Of a DNA stretch of 18,269 bases, positions 1 through 7,328 are shown piece by piece. Source of the DNA: an uncultured bacterium (GTDB taxonomy: Bacteria; Patescibacteriota; Minisyncoccia; SW-4-49-11); NCBI GenBank assembly GCA_913060955.1, contig CAJXTH010000002.1:1-18269 (forward strand), in the 5' to 3' direction. The position numbers and the translations under genes were made by a program. Below the pieces are notes generated by a model. That model was not told the origin of the DNA and did not search any database. It saw only the letters and a list, made by a program, of their open reading frames with translations. Positions within the stretch are counted from its first letter, which is position 1. Each line of letters opens with the position of its first letter.

Positions 1-1
1 A

Positions 2-97
2 ATCAAATATCGCTGCGATGTCTGCCAATATAGCGAAGATCGGCTGGTAGAAAAAACTCACGCCAAAGCCGGCGAGTGCGATATCTGCAATCCGTAG
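2..97 (+). CDS. C-terminal tail of a zinc-ribbon protein (partial)
   Basis: Only the last 31 codons are inside the window, in frame 2, ending in TAG. The tail has two CxxC pairs: CDVC near its start and CDIC just before the end, separated by about 17 residues rich in charged side chains. This four-cysteine spacing is typical of a small zinc ribbon or rubredoxin-like knuckle that binds one metal ion structurally. The parent family cannot be named from this tail. The gene is followed within 15 bases by a strong hairpin terminator, so it is the last gene of a forward-strand unit. Confidence 0.6.
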   Translation: MKYRCDVCQYSEDRLVEKTHAKAGECDICNP

Positions 98-107
98 AGC
101 ACAAGAA

Positions 108-139
108 AAAGAGTCTACCACTGGGTAGGCTCTTTTTTT
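108..139. terminator. Bidirectional Rho-independent terminator
   Basis: A 9-bp stem, GAGTCTACC (111-119) with GGTAGGCTC (124-132), has a 4-base loop and one T-G wobble. It is followed by seven T on the forward strand and preceded by an A-run that gives a T-run on the reverse strand. It sits between two convergent units: the zinc-ribbon gene and the lactate permease operon. Confidence 0.85.
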
Positions 140-151
140 GATGAAACTGAT

Positions 152-541
152 TTATCCCCATTTCAGGATCACCTCAACAGGACAATGGTCTAGATTAAGC
201 AATCTTTGAACTAGGTCCATTCTGTAGTTAGATCTTAGCCAACTTATGGAATGTTCAAACATCCAAACCAATTGATTTGGATACTCTTCAGATTCAATCG
301 GGACGTCCTGGAATCGAGAATCCAATGTCCTCGTGATTGCCAGAAAAGTCTGTTCAGAAATCTCTTGTCGGGGTTGATGAGAAAAACTCCGAGCTGGAAC
401 AAGATCTTCAAATTGCTCTACAAGTCCTTCGAGGGAAGGGTATTCTTGGGTAGTTTGTTCTAATGTTCTACACATTGTGGATTTCTCCACGAAACATACC
501 TTCAGCCTACGCCTGTTTTGATTTAGAGTCAAGCGATTCAT
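152..541 (-). CDS. Hypothetical protein, 129 aa
   Basis: I do not recognise a family. The protein is soluble, with no membrane segment or signal peptide. Its C-terminal half is rich in Trp, Leu and acidic residues and looks helical. The ATG at 541 has GGGAG seven bases upstream. A second candidate, the ATG at 475 (residue 23), also has GGAG nine bases upstream, so the start is uncertain and the basic N-terminal 22 residues may not be translated. The gene overlaps the 3' end of the exonuclease gene by 35 bases, so it is co-transcribed and probably translationally coupled to it. It is the last gene of the permease-exonuclease operon and ends just before the bidirectional terminator. Confidence 0.6.
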   Translation of the reverse strand: MNRLTLNQNRRRLKVCFVEKSTMCRTLEQTTQEYPSLEGLVEQFEDLVPARSFSHQPRQEISEQTFLAITRTLDSRFQDVPIESEEYPNQLVWMFEHSISWLRSNYRMDLVQRLLNLDHCPVEVILKWG

Positions 542-1079
542 GAAGCGCTCCCAGTGACTTGGCGATGCTGGTTACATCGTGGAGGGCGTTATGTTCGTTG
601 TTGGTCATGTCGATTTGGAAGTGTTGGTACAGTCTCCCACTGTTGTATTCCCAAGCAGGTACTCCGTGGAGTGCAAAGTAAGCTCGGATATCGAGGAATT
701 TTCGGCGGGCAAAGGGGATGGTGAGATTATGGAGTTTCATGTTTTCTTGGACAACTCCAAAGTCATTTCCCCAGGAGTAGTGGACATGTCCTTCTCCCCA
801 GGTACAAAAATCTTGAAGTCCTTGCTCAATTGTGAGGGCTTCTGCCAGATCTTCCTGGATGATGTTGGTAAGACTGGTAAAGTATTCAGATAGTTCCGGG
901 TTTTTCTCTGGTTGGGTAAAGACATCGAAGGTGTCAAAAATCTGGCCAGTAACTGGGTGTACTTTGGCTGCGGCAATCTGGACGATTTCTTTGTATTGGT
1001 TTTTGGCGGGGTCCCAATTATCTGGGTAGCATTCTTGCCAGGTTGTGTATTCGAGATCGAAAATTACGATAGGATCCAT
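507..1079 (-). CDS. DEDDh 3'-5' exonuclease (DnaQ/RNase T superfamily)
   Basis: This 190-aa protein has the three exonuclease motifs of the DnaQ-like DEDDh fold: Exo I FDLEYT with D8 and E10, Exo II around SWGNDFG with D106, and Exo III HNALHD with H163 and D168. These five residues bind two metal ions and hydrolyse nucleotides from the 3' end of RNA or DNA. FDLEYT near the N-terminus and the single-domain size resemble the ERI-1/KapD branch more than the polymerase epsilon subunit, so an RNA substrate is plausible, but this is inference. The start overlaps the end of the upstream permease gene by 16 bases. The downstream hypothetical gene overlaps this gene's end. No nucleic-acid-binding accessory domain is visible. 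Confidence 0.85.
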   Translation of the reverse strand: MDPIVIFDLEYTTWQECYPDNWDPAKNQYKEIVQIAAAKVHPVTGQIFDTFDVFTQPEKNPELSEYFTSLTNIIQEDLAEALTIEQGLQDFCTWGEGHVHYSWGNDFGVVQENMKLHNLTIPFARRKFLDIRAYFALHGVPAWEYNSGRLYQHFQIDMTNNEHNALHDVTSIAKSLGALHESLDSKSKQA

Positions 1080-2548
1080 GAAATCAGTGTTAATGTTATT
1101 GTAGCAATAGTAGCATATCCAAAGACAATGGGAATATTTTGTTTCAGGATAGTTCCCTCCGATTGGCTCATGTGAACTACGGTTCCAACAGCGATAATAT
1201 TTCCAATACTAATCATGTTTCCAATGGCACTTCCGACGGCCTGGAGCGAAAGAATCAAGACCGGTGGGAGTTCCAGGAGTTCGGCAGTTTGTACCTGGAG
1301 TGGCCCCATGAGAATGTTAGACACGGTGGCAGATCCGGTCAGGAAACTCCCCAAAGCTCCGATGAGGGCACTGCTGGCAATGGCAACTTCGGGTCCGAAC
1401 GTGGTCAGTGGTTGGGCAATGGTCGTGATCATTCCAAGATCAGTGCTGATTTCTGAGACCATGTAGATGCGAACGAGGATCAGTGCTGATACCAATGCTG
1501 GAGCGGCTTTTGCAATTTTGGCAACGTTCTCGGCAATAATATTCCGAGAGTTGGGGATTCGATACAGCCAAATCATCGCGATAACCACGGGAAGGAATGG
1601 AATGATTCCAGGGTTTAGAAGAGGAGTAACTGAGTATTTGACTGCTGTTCCCAGGATGGACTCCCACGTAAGAGAGACTGATCCGAGCCACTCACGAAAT
1701 GGGAGAAATCGAATCCGAGTCAGTAACAGGATCCCGGCTATCCAGACGTAGGGAAGCAGTTTTTTGGATCGAATGGTGCTTGGGGATACGTTTGATGTAG
1801 CGACAATCAGGCCAAGAGTAATCAGTGGAGCCAGGATTGAGGGAAGTTCTGGGCCCAAAATCCAGGCAGTGAGCATCGAGCTGGCGGAATAGATCAGTCC
1901 AATCCGGGCGGCAAACCATAAATTGGGTCGGGTTGGGATATGAGGAGGCAGAATCCTGAGGAGAATTAGTCCCAGAATTGGTAGGAGAATAATTGCCAGG
2001 CTATGACCAAGACTTGTCCACAAGGGCAGGTTTTCAAGTGGAGTAGAAAGAATGTTTTGCAGGGCAAAGATTGGCGTGCCCGCAGCTCCAAAACTCACAG
2101 CAGCACTATTAAATACCAGAGATAGCGTAACTGCAGTGGCAACTGGAAGTCCGAGAGATACCAAGATAGGGGCAGTGATCATGGCGGGTGTTCCAAAGCC
2201 TGCGATCCCTTCTACGAATGACCCTAGTATAAATCCAATGATCAATGTCTGGCGAGCAGGATCGGGGCTCAGCGATCTAACGCTCGTGATCAAACTATCC
2301 AGAACACCGGTCACTTTGGTTACACTCAAAAACAAAAGGGCACCCAAGATAATCGTCATAATTTCGAGACCTTGGAAGATTCCCACCAAGCCAGCCGCAC
2401 TGAGTTCCTGTACTGACAACCCCCAACCAAAAAATCCAATCAATAGTGTAAGCATCATTCCGATCGGAAGAACGATCCGAGAAGAAAGTTTCTGGGATAC
2501 CAACGATCCAATAATCCACATAATAGGGAGCAGTGCCAGCCAAACCAT
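1064..2548 (-). CDS. lctP: L-lactate permease family transporter (LctP/LldP)
   Basis: This is an integral membrane protein of 494 aa with about 12-14 hydrophobic segments. The family hallmark GSFVEGIAGFGTPA lies near residues 110-123, followed by a second conserved loop FGAAGTPIF. LctP proteins carry lactate, and in some cases glycolate, across the inner membrane with protons. I chose the ATG at 2548 because AGG lies nine bases upstream; a TTG three codons earlier would destroy that spacing. A TATAAT box lies about 30 bases upstream. It is the first gene of a three-gene operon. No lactate dehydrogenase or lactate regulator lies in the window, so import versus export is unknown. The family is usually about 550 aa, so this copy is slightly short. 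Confidence 0.9.
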   Translation of the reverse strand: MVWLALLPIMWIIGSLVSQKLSSRIVLPIGMMLTLLIGFFGWGLSVQELSAAGLVGIFQGLEIMTIILGALLFLSVTKVTGVLDSLITSVRSLSPDPARQTLIIGFILGSFVEGIAGFGTPAMITAPILVSLGLPVATAVTLSLVFNSAAVSFGAAGTPIFALQNILSTPLENLPLWTSLGHSLAIILLPILGLILLRILPPHIPTRPNLWFAARIGLIYSASSMLTAWILGPELPSILAPLITLGLIVATSNVSPSTIRSKKLLPYVWIAGILLLTRIRFLPFREWLGSVSLTWESILGTAVKYSVTPLLNPGIIPFLPVVIAMIWLYRIPNSRNIIAENVAKIAKAAPALVSALILVRIYMVSEISTDLGMITTIAQPLTTFGPEVAIASSALIGALGSFLTGSATVSNILMGPLQVQTAELLELPPVLILSLQAVGSAIGNMISIGNIIAVGTVVHMSQSEGTILKQNIPIVFGYATIATITLTLISWILS

Positions 2549-2577
2549 AAGAGTCAACCTGTTATTTATATAGATTC

Positions 2578-2583
2578 ATTATA
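2578..2583 (-). promoter_or_regulatory. -10 box of the lactate permease operon promoter
   Basis: A consensus TATAAT on the reverse strand lies 30 bases upstream of the permease ATG. The hexamer 17 bases further upstream (2601-2606, AGTATT on the reverse strand) is a poor -35 match, so the promoter is called from the -10 alone. Confidence 0.5.
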
Positions 2584-2618
2584 CGCCAATATGCTATGAT
2601 AATACTATAAGAGGCTTA

Positions 2619-2688
2619 TGTCATCCTCAACTTGATTGAGGATCTCGGAACAGACATACAAGATTCCCGATCGGTGTCGGGAATGACA
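2619..2688. repeat. 70-bp palindromic interspersed repeat, copy 1
   Basis: The element begins TGTCAT and ends ATGACA, which are inverted copies of each other. Inside are two hairpins, CCTCAA/TTGAGG (2625-2641) and TTCCCGA/TCGGGAA (2664-2683), flanked by ATCT and AGAT. A second copy at 5362-5431 has exactly the same length and layout but different, compensated stem sequences. This is the architecture of REP-like repeats found in many bacteria. It fills most of the gap between the divergent permease and DUF4389 genes. Confidence 0.8.
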
Positions 2689-2736
2689 AATTAAAGAGCT
2701 CATACTCAAAAGGTCTCTACAAATTATTTCACACCT

Positions 2737-3303
2737 ATGAATCCAACACTTTCTATTCCAGCCCAAGAATCATATTCTCGATCTCAAGCCCTGATTCGAG
2801 CCTTATTCGGGTGGCTTCTGGCAATTCCGTACTATATTTATCTCGCCATTCTGACCTATGCTGCCTACTTTGGATCCTGGATCCTCTGGTGGATCGGGAT
2901 TTTCACCGGATCATATCAACAAGAACTACGAGCATTTATTATTAGTGTGCTTCGACTCAAAATTCGAGGATCAGCTTATATCCTGGGACTAAAAGATGGA
3001 TACCCGAGCTTTTCAATTGATGACGAAGCGGGAGTACTGGTGACACTTCCCGAGCAAGAATTCAGTCGGGGAAAAGCTATTTTCATGGCTCTTTTTGGGT
3101 GGATAACCCTCGTTATCTGGTCAATCTTTATCGGAGTGTTTGCCCTGGTAGCCTATCTTATGACGTGGATTAATTTCTGGTTTGTGGTTGTGACAGGCAA
3201 AGCGCAGCCTGGAATGTACAAAGTTATTGAAAAAGCTCTAGAATACCAACTCCGTTTTGATATGTATATGCACGGGGTGTATCAAAACTTTTTCCAAATC
3301 TAG
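2737..3303 (+). CDS. DUF4389-like membrane protein with internal duplication
   Basis: This 188-aa membrane protein is made of two tandem copies of one unit of about 73 residues, at 14-86 and 110-182. The two copies align without a gap at an offset of 96: SR at 14 and 110, LFGW at 23 and 119, TG at 57 and 153. Each copy has a basic lead-in, two hydrophobic segments and a charged region. The first copy ends in RGSAYILGL followed by YPSF, which matches the tail of DUF4389 proteins; the second copy has lost that tail. The biochemical function of the family is not known. The TAG stop shares its last base with the GTG start of the protease gene (TAGTG), implying translational coupling. No Shine-Dalgarno sequence precedes the ATG. 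Confidence 0.75.
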   Translation: MNPTLSIPAQESYSRSQALIRALFGWLLAIPYYIYLAILTYAAYFGSWILWWIGIFTGSYQQELRAFIISVLRLKIRGSAYILGLKDGYPSFSIDDEAGVLVTLPEQEFSRGKAIFMALFGWITLVIWSIFIGVFALVAYLMTWINFWFVVVTGKAQPGMYKVIEKALEYQLRFDMYMHGVYQNFFQI

Positions 3304-3821
3304 TGGACTATCAGCTGGTACGAAAACGTGGATTGAAACGACTGACCCTTCGGATGACTTCGAAGGGTCCTCGCGTATTTGCCCCTAAATGGGTCCCAAA
3401 GCGTGTGATTGATGCCTTTGTGGAATCTCATAAAGATCAACTACCCGAGTCACCTCGGGAAACTCAGGAACGGTATGATCAATACAAAGAACTGGCCCGC
3501 GAGATACTAAAGCCGATTATTTTTGTGTGGTCAGAGCGAATGGGCGTTGAATATAATTCAGTTCGGATAAAAAATACTCGAAGCCGGTGGGGGAGCTGTT
3601 CGAGTAAAGGAAATCTGAATTTTTCGTTCAAGGTAGCCTTTTTGCCCGATCATTTGCGGGACTATATCGTAGTTCACGAACTGGCACATTTGACCTACCT
3701 TGATCATTCGCCACGATTTTGGGCCTTGGTTGCTCGGTATATTCCAGAGTATCAGGCCTGCAAGCGTGAGCTGGATCTCTATGCTAAGAATCAGAAATCA
3801 ATCGAATACCCAGAATTGTAG
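3303..3821 (+). CDS. YgjP/DUF45-type zinc metallopeptidase
   Basis: This 172-aa soluble protein carries the YgjP (DUF45, M48-like) signature. SRWGSCSS at 94-101 precedes the zinc site HELAH (125-129), and DHSPRFW follows with H135 as probable third ligand. E126 would be the general base. Such proteins are predicted zinc peptidases whose substrates are mostly unknown; they sometimes accompany restriction-modification genes, but none is seen here. The usual family length is about 230 aa, so the N-terminal part is short. The start is GTG, overlapping the TAG of the membrane protein gene by one base, so the two are coupled. The 3' end overlaps the convergent znuB gene by 38 bases. Confidence 0.85.
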   Translation: MDYQLVRKRGLKRLTLRMTSKGPRVFAPKWVPKRVIDAFVESHKDQLPESPRETQERYDQYKELAREILKPIIFVWSERMGVEYNSVRIKNTRSRWGSCSSKGNLNFSFKVAFLPDHLRDYIVVHELAHLTYLDHSPRFWALVARYIPEYQACKRELDLYAKNQKSIEYPEL

Positions 3822-4602
3822 CAAAGAATCCAATATTGGTAAGGACAATCGTTGCTCCGGGGGGAACGTCTAGAACAAAGGCAATAATAATCCCAAAAAT
3901 TACCGAGGTAATAGATAGCAAGCTGGCTCGTCGCAGTGTTTCTCCAAACCCTGACGAAATTTGCAAGGCAGAACTGGCGGGGATGATCAGAAGTGATGAG
4001 ACCAACATAATTCCCACCATTTTTACCGAAAGAACAATTGTGATGGCGGTCAAAATTGAGATCAGAGTTTGAATGACAGTCGTGTTGATCCCGGAGATTT
4101 GAGCTTGTTCTTCATCAAAGGTGACGTAGACCAGTTCATGATACGAAACTGCGATAGTAGATAACACAATTCCTGATAACCCAATGGCAAGATAGAGTTC
4201 CAGGCTGCTAATAGCCAAGATATTTCCAAAAAGGAAGCTATAAATATCGATATTAAATCCTCCTGAAACGCTGGCCAAAATAATTCCTGTAGAAATTCCA
4301 GTGGCTGAAATAATTCCGATAGCTGCATCTCCATCTACGCTGGTGTATCGGATCATCAGCTGAATCGCAATCGCAGCCACAATTACGAGCGGAACCGCAA
4401 CTCCAAACGGATAGACCCCAAAGGCAAGTCCTAGAGCTAGCGCTCCAAAGGAAACATGGGCTAACCCATCTCCAATCAAGGATAATCTTCTGAGCACCAG
4501 AAAGACACCCAAGATTGCACACAGAAGTCCCAAAAAGATCCCGGCAATCAATGCTCGTTGAATAAAACTATACTGGAGCAGTTCGAGAAGAGTATTAATC
4601 AT
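3784..4602 (-). CDS. znuB: Metal ABC transporter permease (ABC-3/ZnuB family)
   Basis: This 272-aa protein has about eight membrane helices. The cluster-9 permease signature is visible near the N-terminus (LVLRRLSLIGDGLAHVSFG), followed by Gly/Ser-rich helices. It forms the membrane channel for the binding protein and ATPase encoded upstream. I chose the ATG at 4602, which overlaps the znuC stop in the 8-base arrangement ATGATTAA. A TTG 12 codons upstream lies inside znuC and would add residues outside the family. It is the last gene of the importer operon and ends inside the convergent metallopeptidase gene. The substrate (zinc or manganese) follows from the binding protein, not from this gene. 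Confidence 0.88.
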   Translation of the reverse strand: MINTLLELLQYSFIQRALIAGIFLGLLCAILGVFLVLRRLSLIGDGLAHVSFGALALGLAFGVYPFGVAVPLVIVAAIAIQLMIRYTSVDGDAAIGIISATGISTGIILASVSGGFNIDIYSFLFGNILAISSLELYLAIGLSGIVLSTIAVSYHELVYVTFDEEQAQISGINTTVIQTLISILTAITIVLSVKMVGIMLVSSLLIIPASSALQISSGFGETLRRASLLSITSVIFGIIIAFVLDVPPGATIVLTNIGFFATILGIRLISDS

Positions 4603-5344
4603 GTTGGTGGCAGATATGATGTTGTTCGGAAGATCCAAAGTAGTTACTCATGGATGGATCAGCACAGAAATCTTGGAAATCTCCCCAAAACAAGACCTTG
4701 GTGTCCAGAAACAGGAGCTTGTTGGCAAATTGTCCGATGGTGCCAGTATCGTGAGTGATGAGAATAATAGTCACCTGATGGTTTTGATTCAAATCTTGGA
4801 GAATTTCGAAAAATTCTGACCGAATCTCTGGATCCAGAGCATTGGTTGGCTCATCTAGGATTAAGAGCTCCGGGTTGGAGACTAAGGCTTTGGCCAAAAA
4901 GGCTCGCTGCTGTTGTCCACCAGATAGGGTAGAGAGGGGGCGGTTGGCAAGATGGTCAATTCCGAGTTTGGTAAGCTGATTGTTAACTGCTTCTCGGTCT
5001 TTGGCTGAGATAATTCGCGGCCAGTGCTTGGTAGATAGTCGACCAAGCAAGACAAACTCGGCAACTGTTGCGGGAAAATTTTTAGCTTTGTTGGTTTGTT
5101 TCTGGGGCATGTAGCCGACCTTGTGCCAGTCTTTGAACTGACGAATCGGGCTGTCAAAGAGGGTGGCGGTTTCTGCGGTAAATGGTTGTAAACCCAGAAT
5201 CGATCGAATCAAGGTAGACTTCCCAGCTCCATTTGGTCCAGCCAGTCCGACAAAATCACCTTGAGAAATATCCAAAGACACCCCAGAAAGAATAGGGGTG
5301 TTTTGGATGGTTACCGATAAATTGTCGAGTTGGATGATTGACAT
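4595..5344 (-). CDS. znuC: Metal ABC transporter ATP-binding protein (ZnuC-like)
   Basis: This 249-aa ABC ATPase is complete: Walker A GPNGAGKST (36-44), Q-loop near MPQKQ (79-83), signature LSGGQQQR (140-147), Walker B LLILDEP (160-166) and switch H198. It powers metal import through ZnuB. The last residues are unusually rich in His and Cys (SSEQHHICHQHD), a possible extra metal site and not a typical ABC tail. The ATG at 5344 has no Shine-Dalgarno sequence; a 70-bp palindromic repeat fills the gap to znuA upstream. The stop overlaps the znuB start by eight bases. Confidence 0.9.
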   Translation of the reverse strand: MSIIQLDNLSVTIQNTPILSGVSLDISQGDFVGLAGPNGAGKSTLIRSILGLQPFTAETATLFDSPIRQFKDWHKVGYMPQKQTNKAKNFPATVAEFVLLGRLSTKHWPRIISAKDREAVNNQLTKLGIDHLANRPLSTLSGGQQQRAFLAKALVSNPELLILDEPTNALDPEIRSEFFEILQDLNQNHQVTIILITHDTGTIGQFANKLLFLDTKVLFWGDFQDFCADPSMSNYFGSSEQHHICHQHD

Positions 5345-5361
5345 TGGGGGATAGAGTGTAC

Positions 5362-5431
5362 TGTCATTCCCAACTTGATTGGGAATCTCTTGATATATTT
5401 CTTAGATCCCCGATCAGTGTCGGGGATGACA
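5362..5431. repeat. 70-bp palindromic interspersed repeat, copy 2 (inside the metal-import operon)
   Basis: It has the same layout and length as copy 1: TGTCAT at the left end, ATGACA at the right, with hairpins TTCCCAA/TTGGGAA and ATCCCCGA/TCGGGGAT between them. The stems differ in sequence from copy 1 yet stay paired. It lies between znuA and znuC, so it is transcribed with the operon. Confidence 0.8.
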
Positions 5432-5451
5432 TACTTTCACGTATTTTAGGA

Positions 5452-6549
5452 CTACTCACAACCAAGCCCAACTTTCAAATTCTCGAGGTTTGATTCCATC
5501 AACGAAAGGAAAGATACTTCTGATTCGAATTCTTCGGCTGAGATATTGTGAGCTCCATGCAGTTTGAGAACTGGAACTCCGGTTTCTTCAGAAATAATCT
5601 CGGCAACACGAGGTTCAATCAATTCTTCGGTAAATACGGCTTGAGCGTCTGCTTCTTCAATTGATTCTACCAGATTTGCGATGGTTTGTGCAGTCGGCTC
5701 ACTGTTTGAACTGAACCCTTGGGCTGATTCGTACTCAAGATCATATCGTTCGGCAAGGTATCCAAAGGCATAGTGACCACCGTGAACGAAACTTCGAGTT
5801 GAACAGGATCCAAGTTCAGTCTCGTATCGAGTATCAAGGGCCTGGAGTGCTTCGATTCGCTCTTGAGCTCGCGAATCAATCTCTGCTGAATTGTCTGGCA
5901 ATACTTCTACCAAAGCGTCTTTGATCGTGTTGGTCATGATTTGAGCATTCTCAAAGTCGAGCCAGTAGTGGGGATCAAGTCCAGAATGATCGTGGTCATG
6001 GTCGTGCGAGTGATCATCTCCCTCTTCTTCGTGAGCGTGATCCTCATCATGGCTATGGTCATGATCTCCGTGCTCTTCGTGCATGTGGTCGTCATGCTCA
6101 TGATCGTGGTCATGTCCATGGTCATCTTTTTTGTCATGATCATCAGCGTGGTCGTGATCATGGCTCTCTCCCTTGAACTCAATCAAGTCAATTCCCTCAC
6201 TGGTATTTACAACTTTGACATCTGAATCGAGTCCGGCCAAGAGATCAGCAGCCCATGGCTCCAAATCATCTCCAGAATAGATAAAGAGATCAGCTTCTGA
6301 GATAGCTACAATATCTGAGGGACTTGGTTCAAATCCATGGATATCAGTTCCAGGATCAAGGAGAAGAGATACCTCCGCAGAGTCTCCAGCCAAAGCTGCG
6401 GCGGTATCATACAGTGGATACAGAGTAGTAATAACTGTCGGTTTATCGGTCTGACTTGGATCCTGGGATACGAGTTGGGTTGCTCCCCAAACTCCAACAC
6501 CCGCTACAAGGGCCAATATCAGAGCGCCAATTACTTGCTTGAGTTTCAT
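5452..6549 (-). CDS. znuA: Zinc/manganese ABC transporter substrate-binding protein with His-rich loop
   Basis: This cluster A-I metal-binding protein has 365 aa. Residues 1-26 form an uncleaved-looking signal/anchor helix (KQVIGALILALVAGVG). Probable metal ligands are H71 (DIHGFEPSP), H194 (DPHYWLD), H259 (HGGHY) and an acidic residue or H331 near the C-terminus. Residues 130-188 form the flexible loop typical of zinc-specific ZnuA, here very long, with 22 histidines among Asp/Glu. The protein captures metal outside the membrane and hands it to ZnuB. The ATG at 6549 is chosen: the TTG at 6576 would lie upstream of the predicted transcription start. There is no Shine-Dalgarno sequence. The loop favours zinc over manganese. 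Confidence 0.9.
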   Translation of the reverse strand: MKLKQVIGALILALVAGVGVWGATQLVSQDPSQTDKPTVITTLYPLYDTAAALAGDSAEVSLLLDPGTDIHGFEPSPSDIVAISEADLFIYSGDDLEPWAADLLAGLDSDVKVVNTSEGIDLIEFKGESHDHDHADDHDKKDDHGHDHDHEHDDHMHEEHGDHDHSHDEDHAHEEEGDDHSHDHDHDHSGLDPHYWLDFENAQIMTNTIKDALVEVLPDNSAEIDSRAQERIEALQALDTRYETELGSCSTRSFVHGGHYAFGYLAERYDLEYESAQGFSSNSEPTAQTIANLVESIEEADAQAVFTEELIEPRVAEIISEETGVPVLKLHGAHNISAEEFESEVSFLSLMESNLENLKVGLGCE

Positions 6550-6577
6550 ATACATGTAATACATTTGTAATACCAAA

Positions 6578-6606
6578 AGTATAAAGCAAGGTGTAACTTA
6601 ATGCAA
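6578..6606 (-). promoter_or_regulatory. Promoter of the metal-import operon
   Basis: On the reverse strand, -35 TTGCAT (6601-6606) and -10 TATACT (6578-6583) are separated by exactly 17 bases. The predicted start of transcription, near 6571, leaves a leader of about 20 bases before the znuA ATG. Confidence 0.7.
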
Positions 6607-6611
6607 GTTAC
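6593..6611. promoter_or_regulatory. Palindromic operator over the -35 box (candidate metal-repressor site)
   Basis: There is a perfect 7-5-7 inverted repeat, GTAACTT (6593-6599) and AAGTTAC (6605-6611). It covers the -35 hexamer of the znuA promoter, so a bound protein would block polymerase. Position and symmetry fit a Zur- or DtxR-type repressor, but no regulator gene is in the window. Confidence 0.6.
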
Positions 6612-6650
6612 TTGTATTTGTTGGTGATTGGAATACCATCTATTAGTATG

Positions 6651-6679
6651 TTGGGTTTCACTTGCATCTATTGTATACT
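6651..6679 (+). promoter_or_regulatory. Promoter of the HAM1-rhodanese-EamA operon
   Basis: -35 TTGGGT (6651-6656) and -10 TATACT (6674-6679) have a 17-base spacer and lie 22 bases upstream of the ATG. A near-repeat, CATCTATT, occurs twice here (about 6637 and 6665), the second copy running into the -10. Confidence 0.55.
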
Positions 6680-6701
6680 AAAACTAACTAAGAGATGATC
6701 T

Positions 6702-7328
6702 ATGAAAATTTGTTTTGCAAGTCACAATCCCGGGAAGTTGAAACGCTACGTAGCCCTGACCGAAGAGTTTGGTGTTGAGTTAGTTCCTCTTTCTGAACTC
6801 GGTATTACCGAAAAAGTTCCTGAACCATTTGAAACCTCTCAAGAAAATGCTATGCATAAGGCCAAAGAGTATGCCAAGATGGTCAACATGCCAGTGCTTG
6901 CCTGTGATGAAGAAATGCGAACCAACTTCCTCCCAGAAAAACTCCAGCCCGGAGTATTGGTACGTCGACTGGGTCAAGATCTCGACCGAGACCCAACCGA
7001 CCAAGAGGTAATTGACCACTGGCTCCAACTCATCAAAGACAATCCGCATGAGAACCAAGAGTTCTATTGGGACTTTTCGGTGGTATTGTACGACCCTGCA
7101 TCTGGATTTGAAGGAGCAATTACCGTCACTCAAGAAAGTGAAATTGCAGACTACGTTTCCAAAAACTACAATCCAGGCTACCCAATGTCGACTTTCATGA
7201 GTCCCAAAGGAACCGGGCGGAAACCGTATTTGGATACGCCTCAAGAAGTGCGAACCCGAGTAGAACGAGCAAATTACCAGCCGTTCCTCGAAATCTTCCC
7301 AGAGTGGCTGAAGCAAATCCATGGGTAG
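6702..7328 (+). CDS. Divergent HAM1/RdgB-like nucleotide pyrophosphatase
   Basis: The N-terminal 75 residues follow the HAM1 (XTP/dITP diphosphatase) pattern. SHNPGKLKR at 7-15 stands in for the substrate-binding SxNxxKxxE, ENAMHKA (48-54) is the conserved metal-site helix, and VLACDEEM (65-72) occupies the place of the catalytic ADDSGL. HAM1 enzymes remove non-canonical purine nucleotides from the pool. The second half departs from the family: the GYDP and SHR motifs are not recognisable, although NPGYPMSTFMSPKGTGRK may be the counterpart of the former. The fold is therefore likely but the substrate may differ. Length (208 aa) is normal. The last eight bases overlap the rhodanese start (ATGGGTAG). 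Confidence 0.7.
   Translation: MKICFASHNPGKLKRYVALTEEFGVELVPLSELGITEKVPEPFETSQENAMHKAKEYAKMVNMPVLACDEEMRTNFLPEKLQPGVLVRRLGQDLDRDPTDQEVIDHWLQLIKDNPHENQEFYWDFSVVLYDPASGFEGAITVTQESEIADYVSKNYNPGYPMSTFMSPKGTGRKPYLDTPQEVRTRVERANYQPFLEIFPEWLKQIHG

Noticed and set aside
5941..6225. Forward-strand frame of 94 codons rich in Val, Ile and Met
   Set aside because: It is the antisense of the His/Asp loop of znuA; its hydrophobicity is only the complement of GAT and CAT codons.
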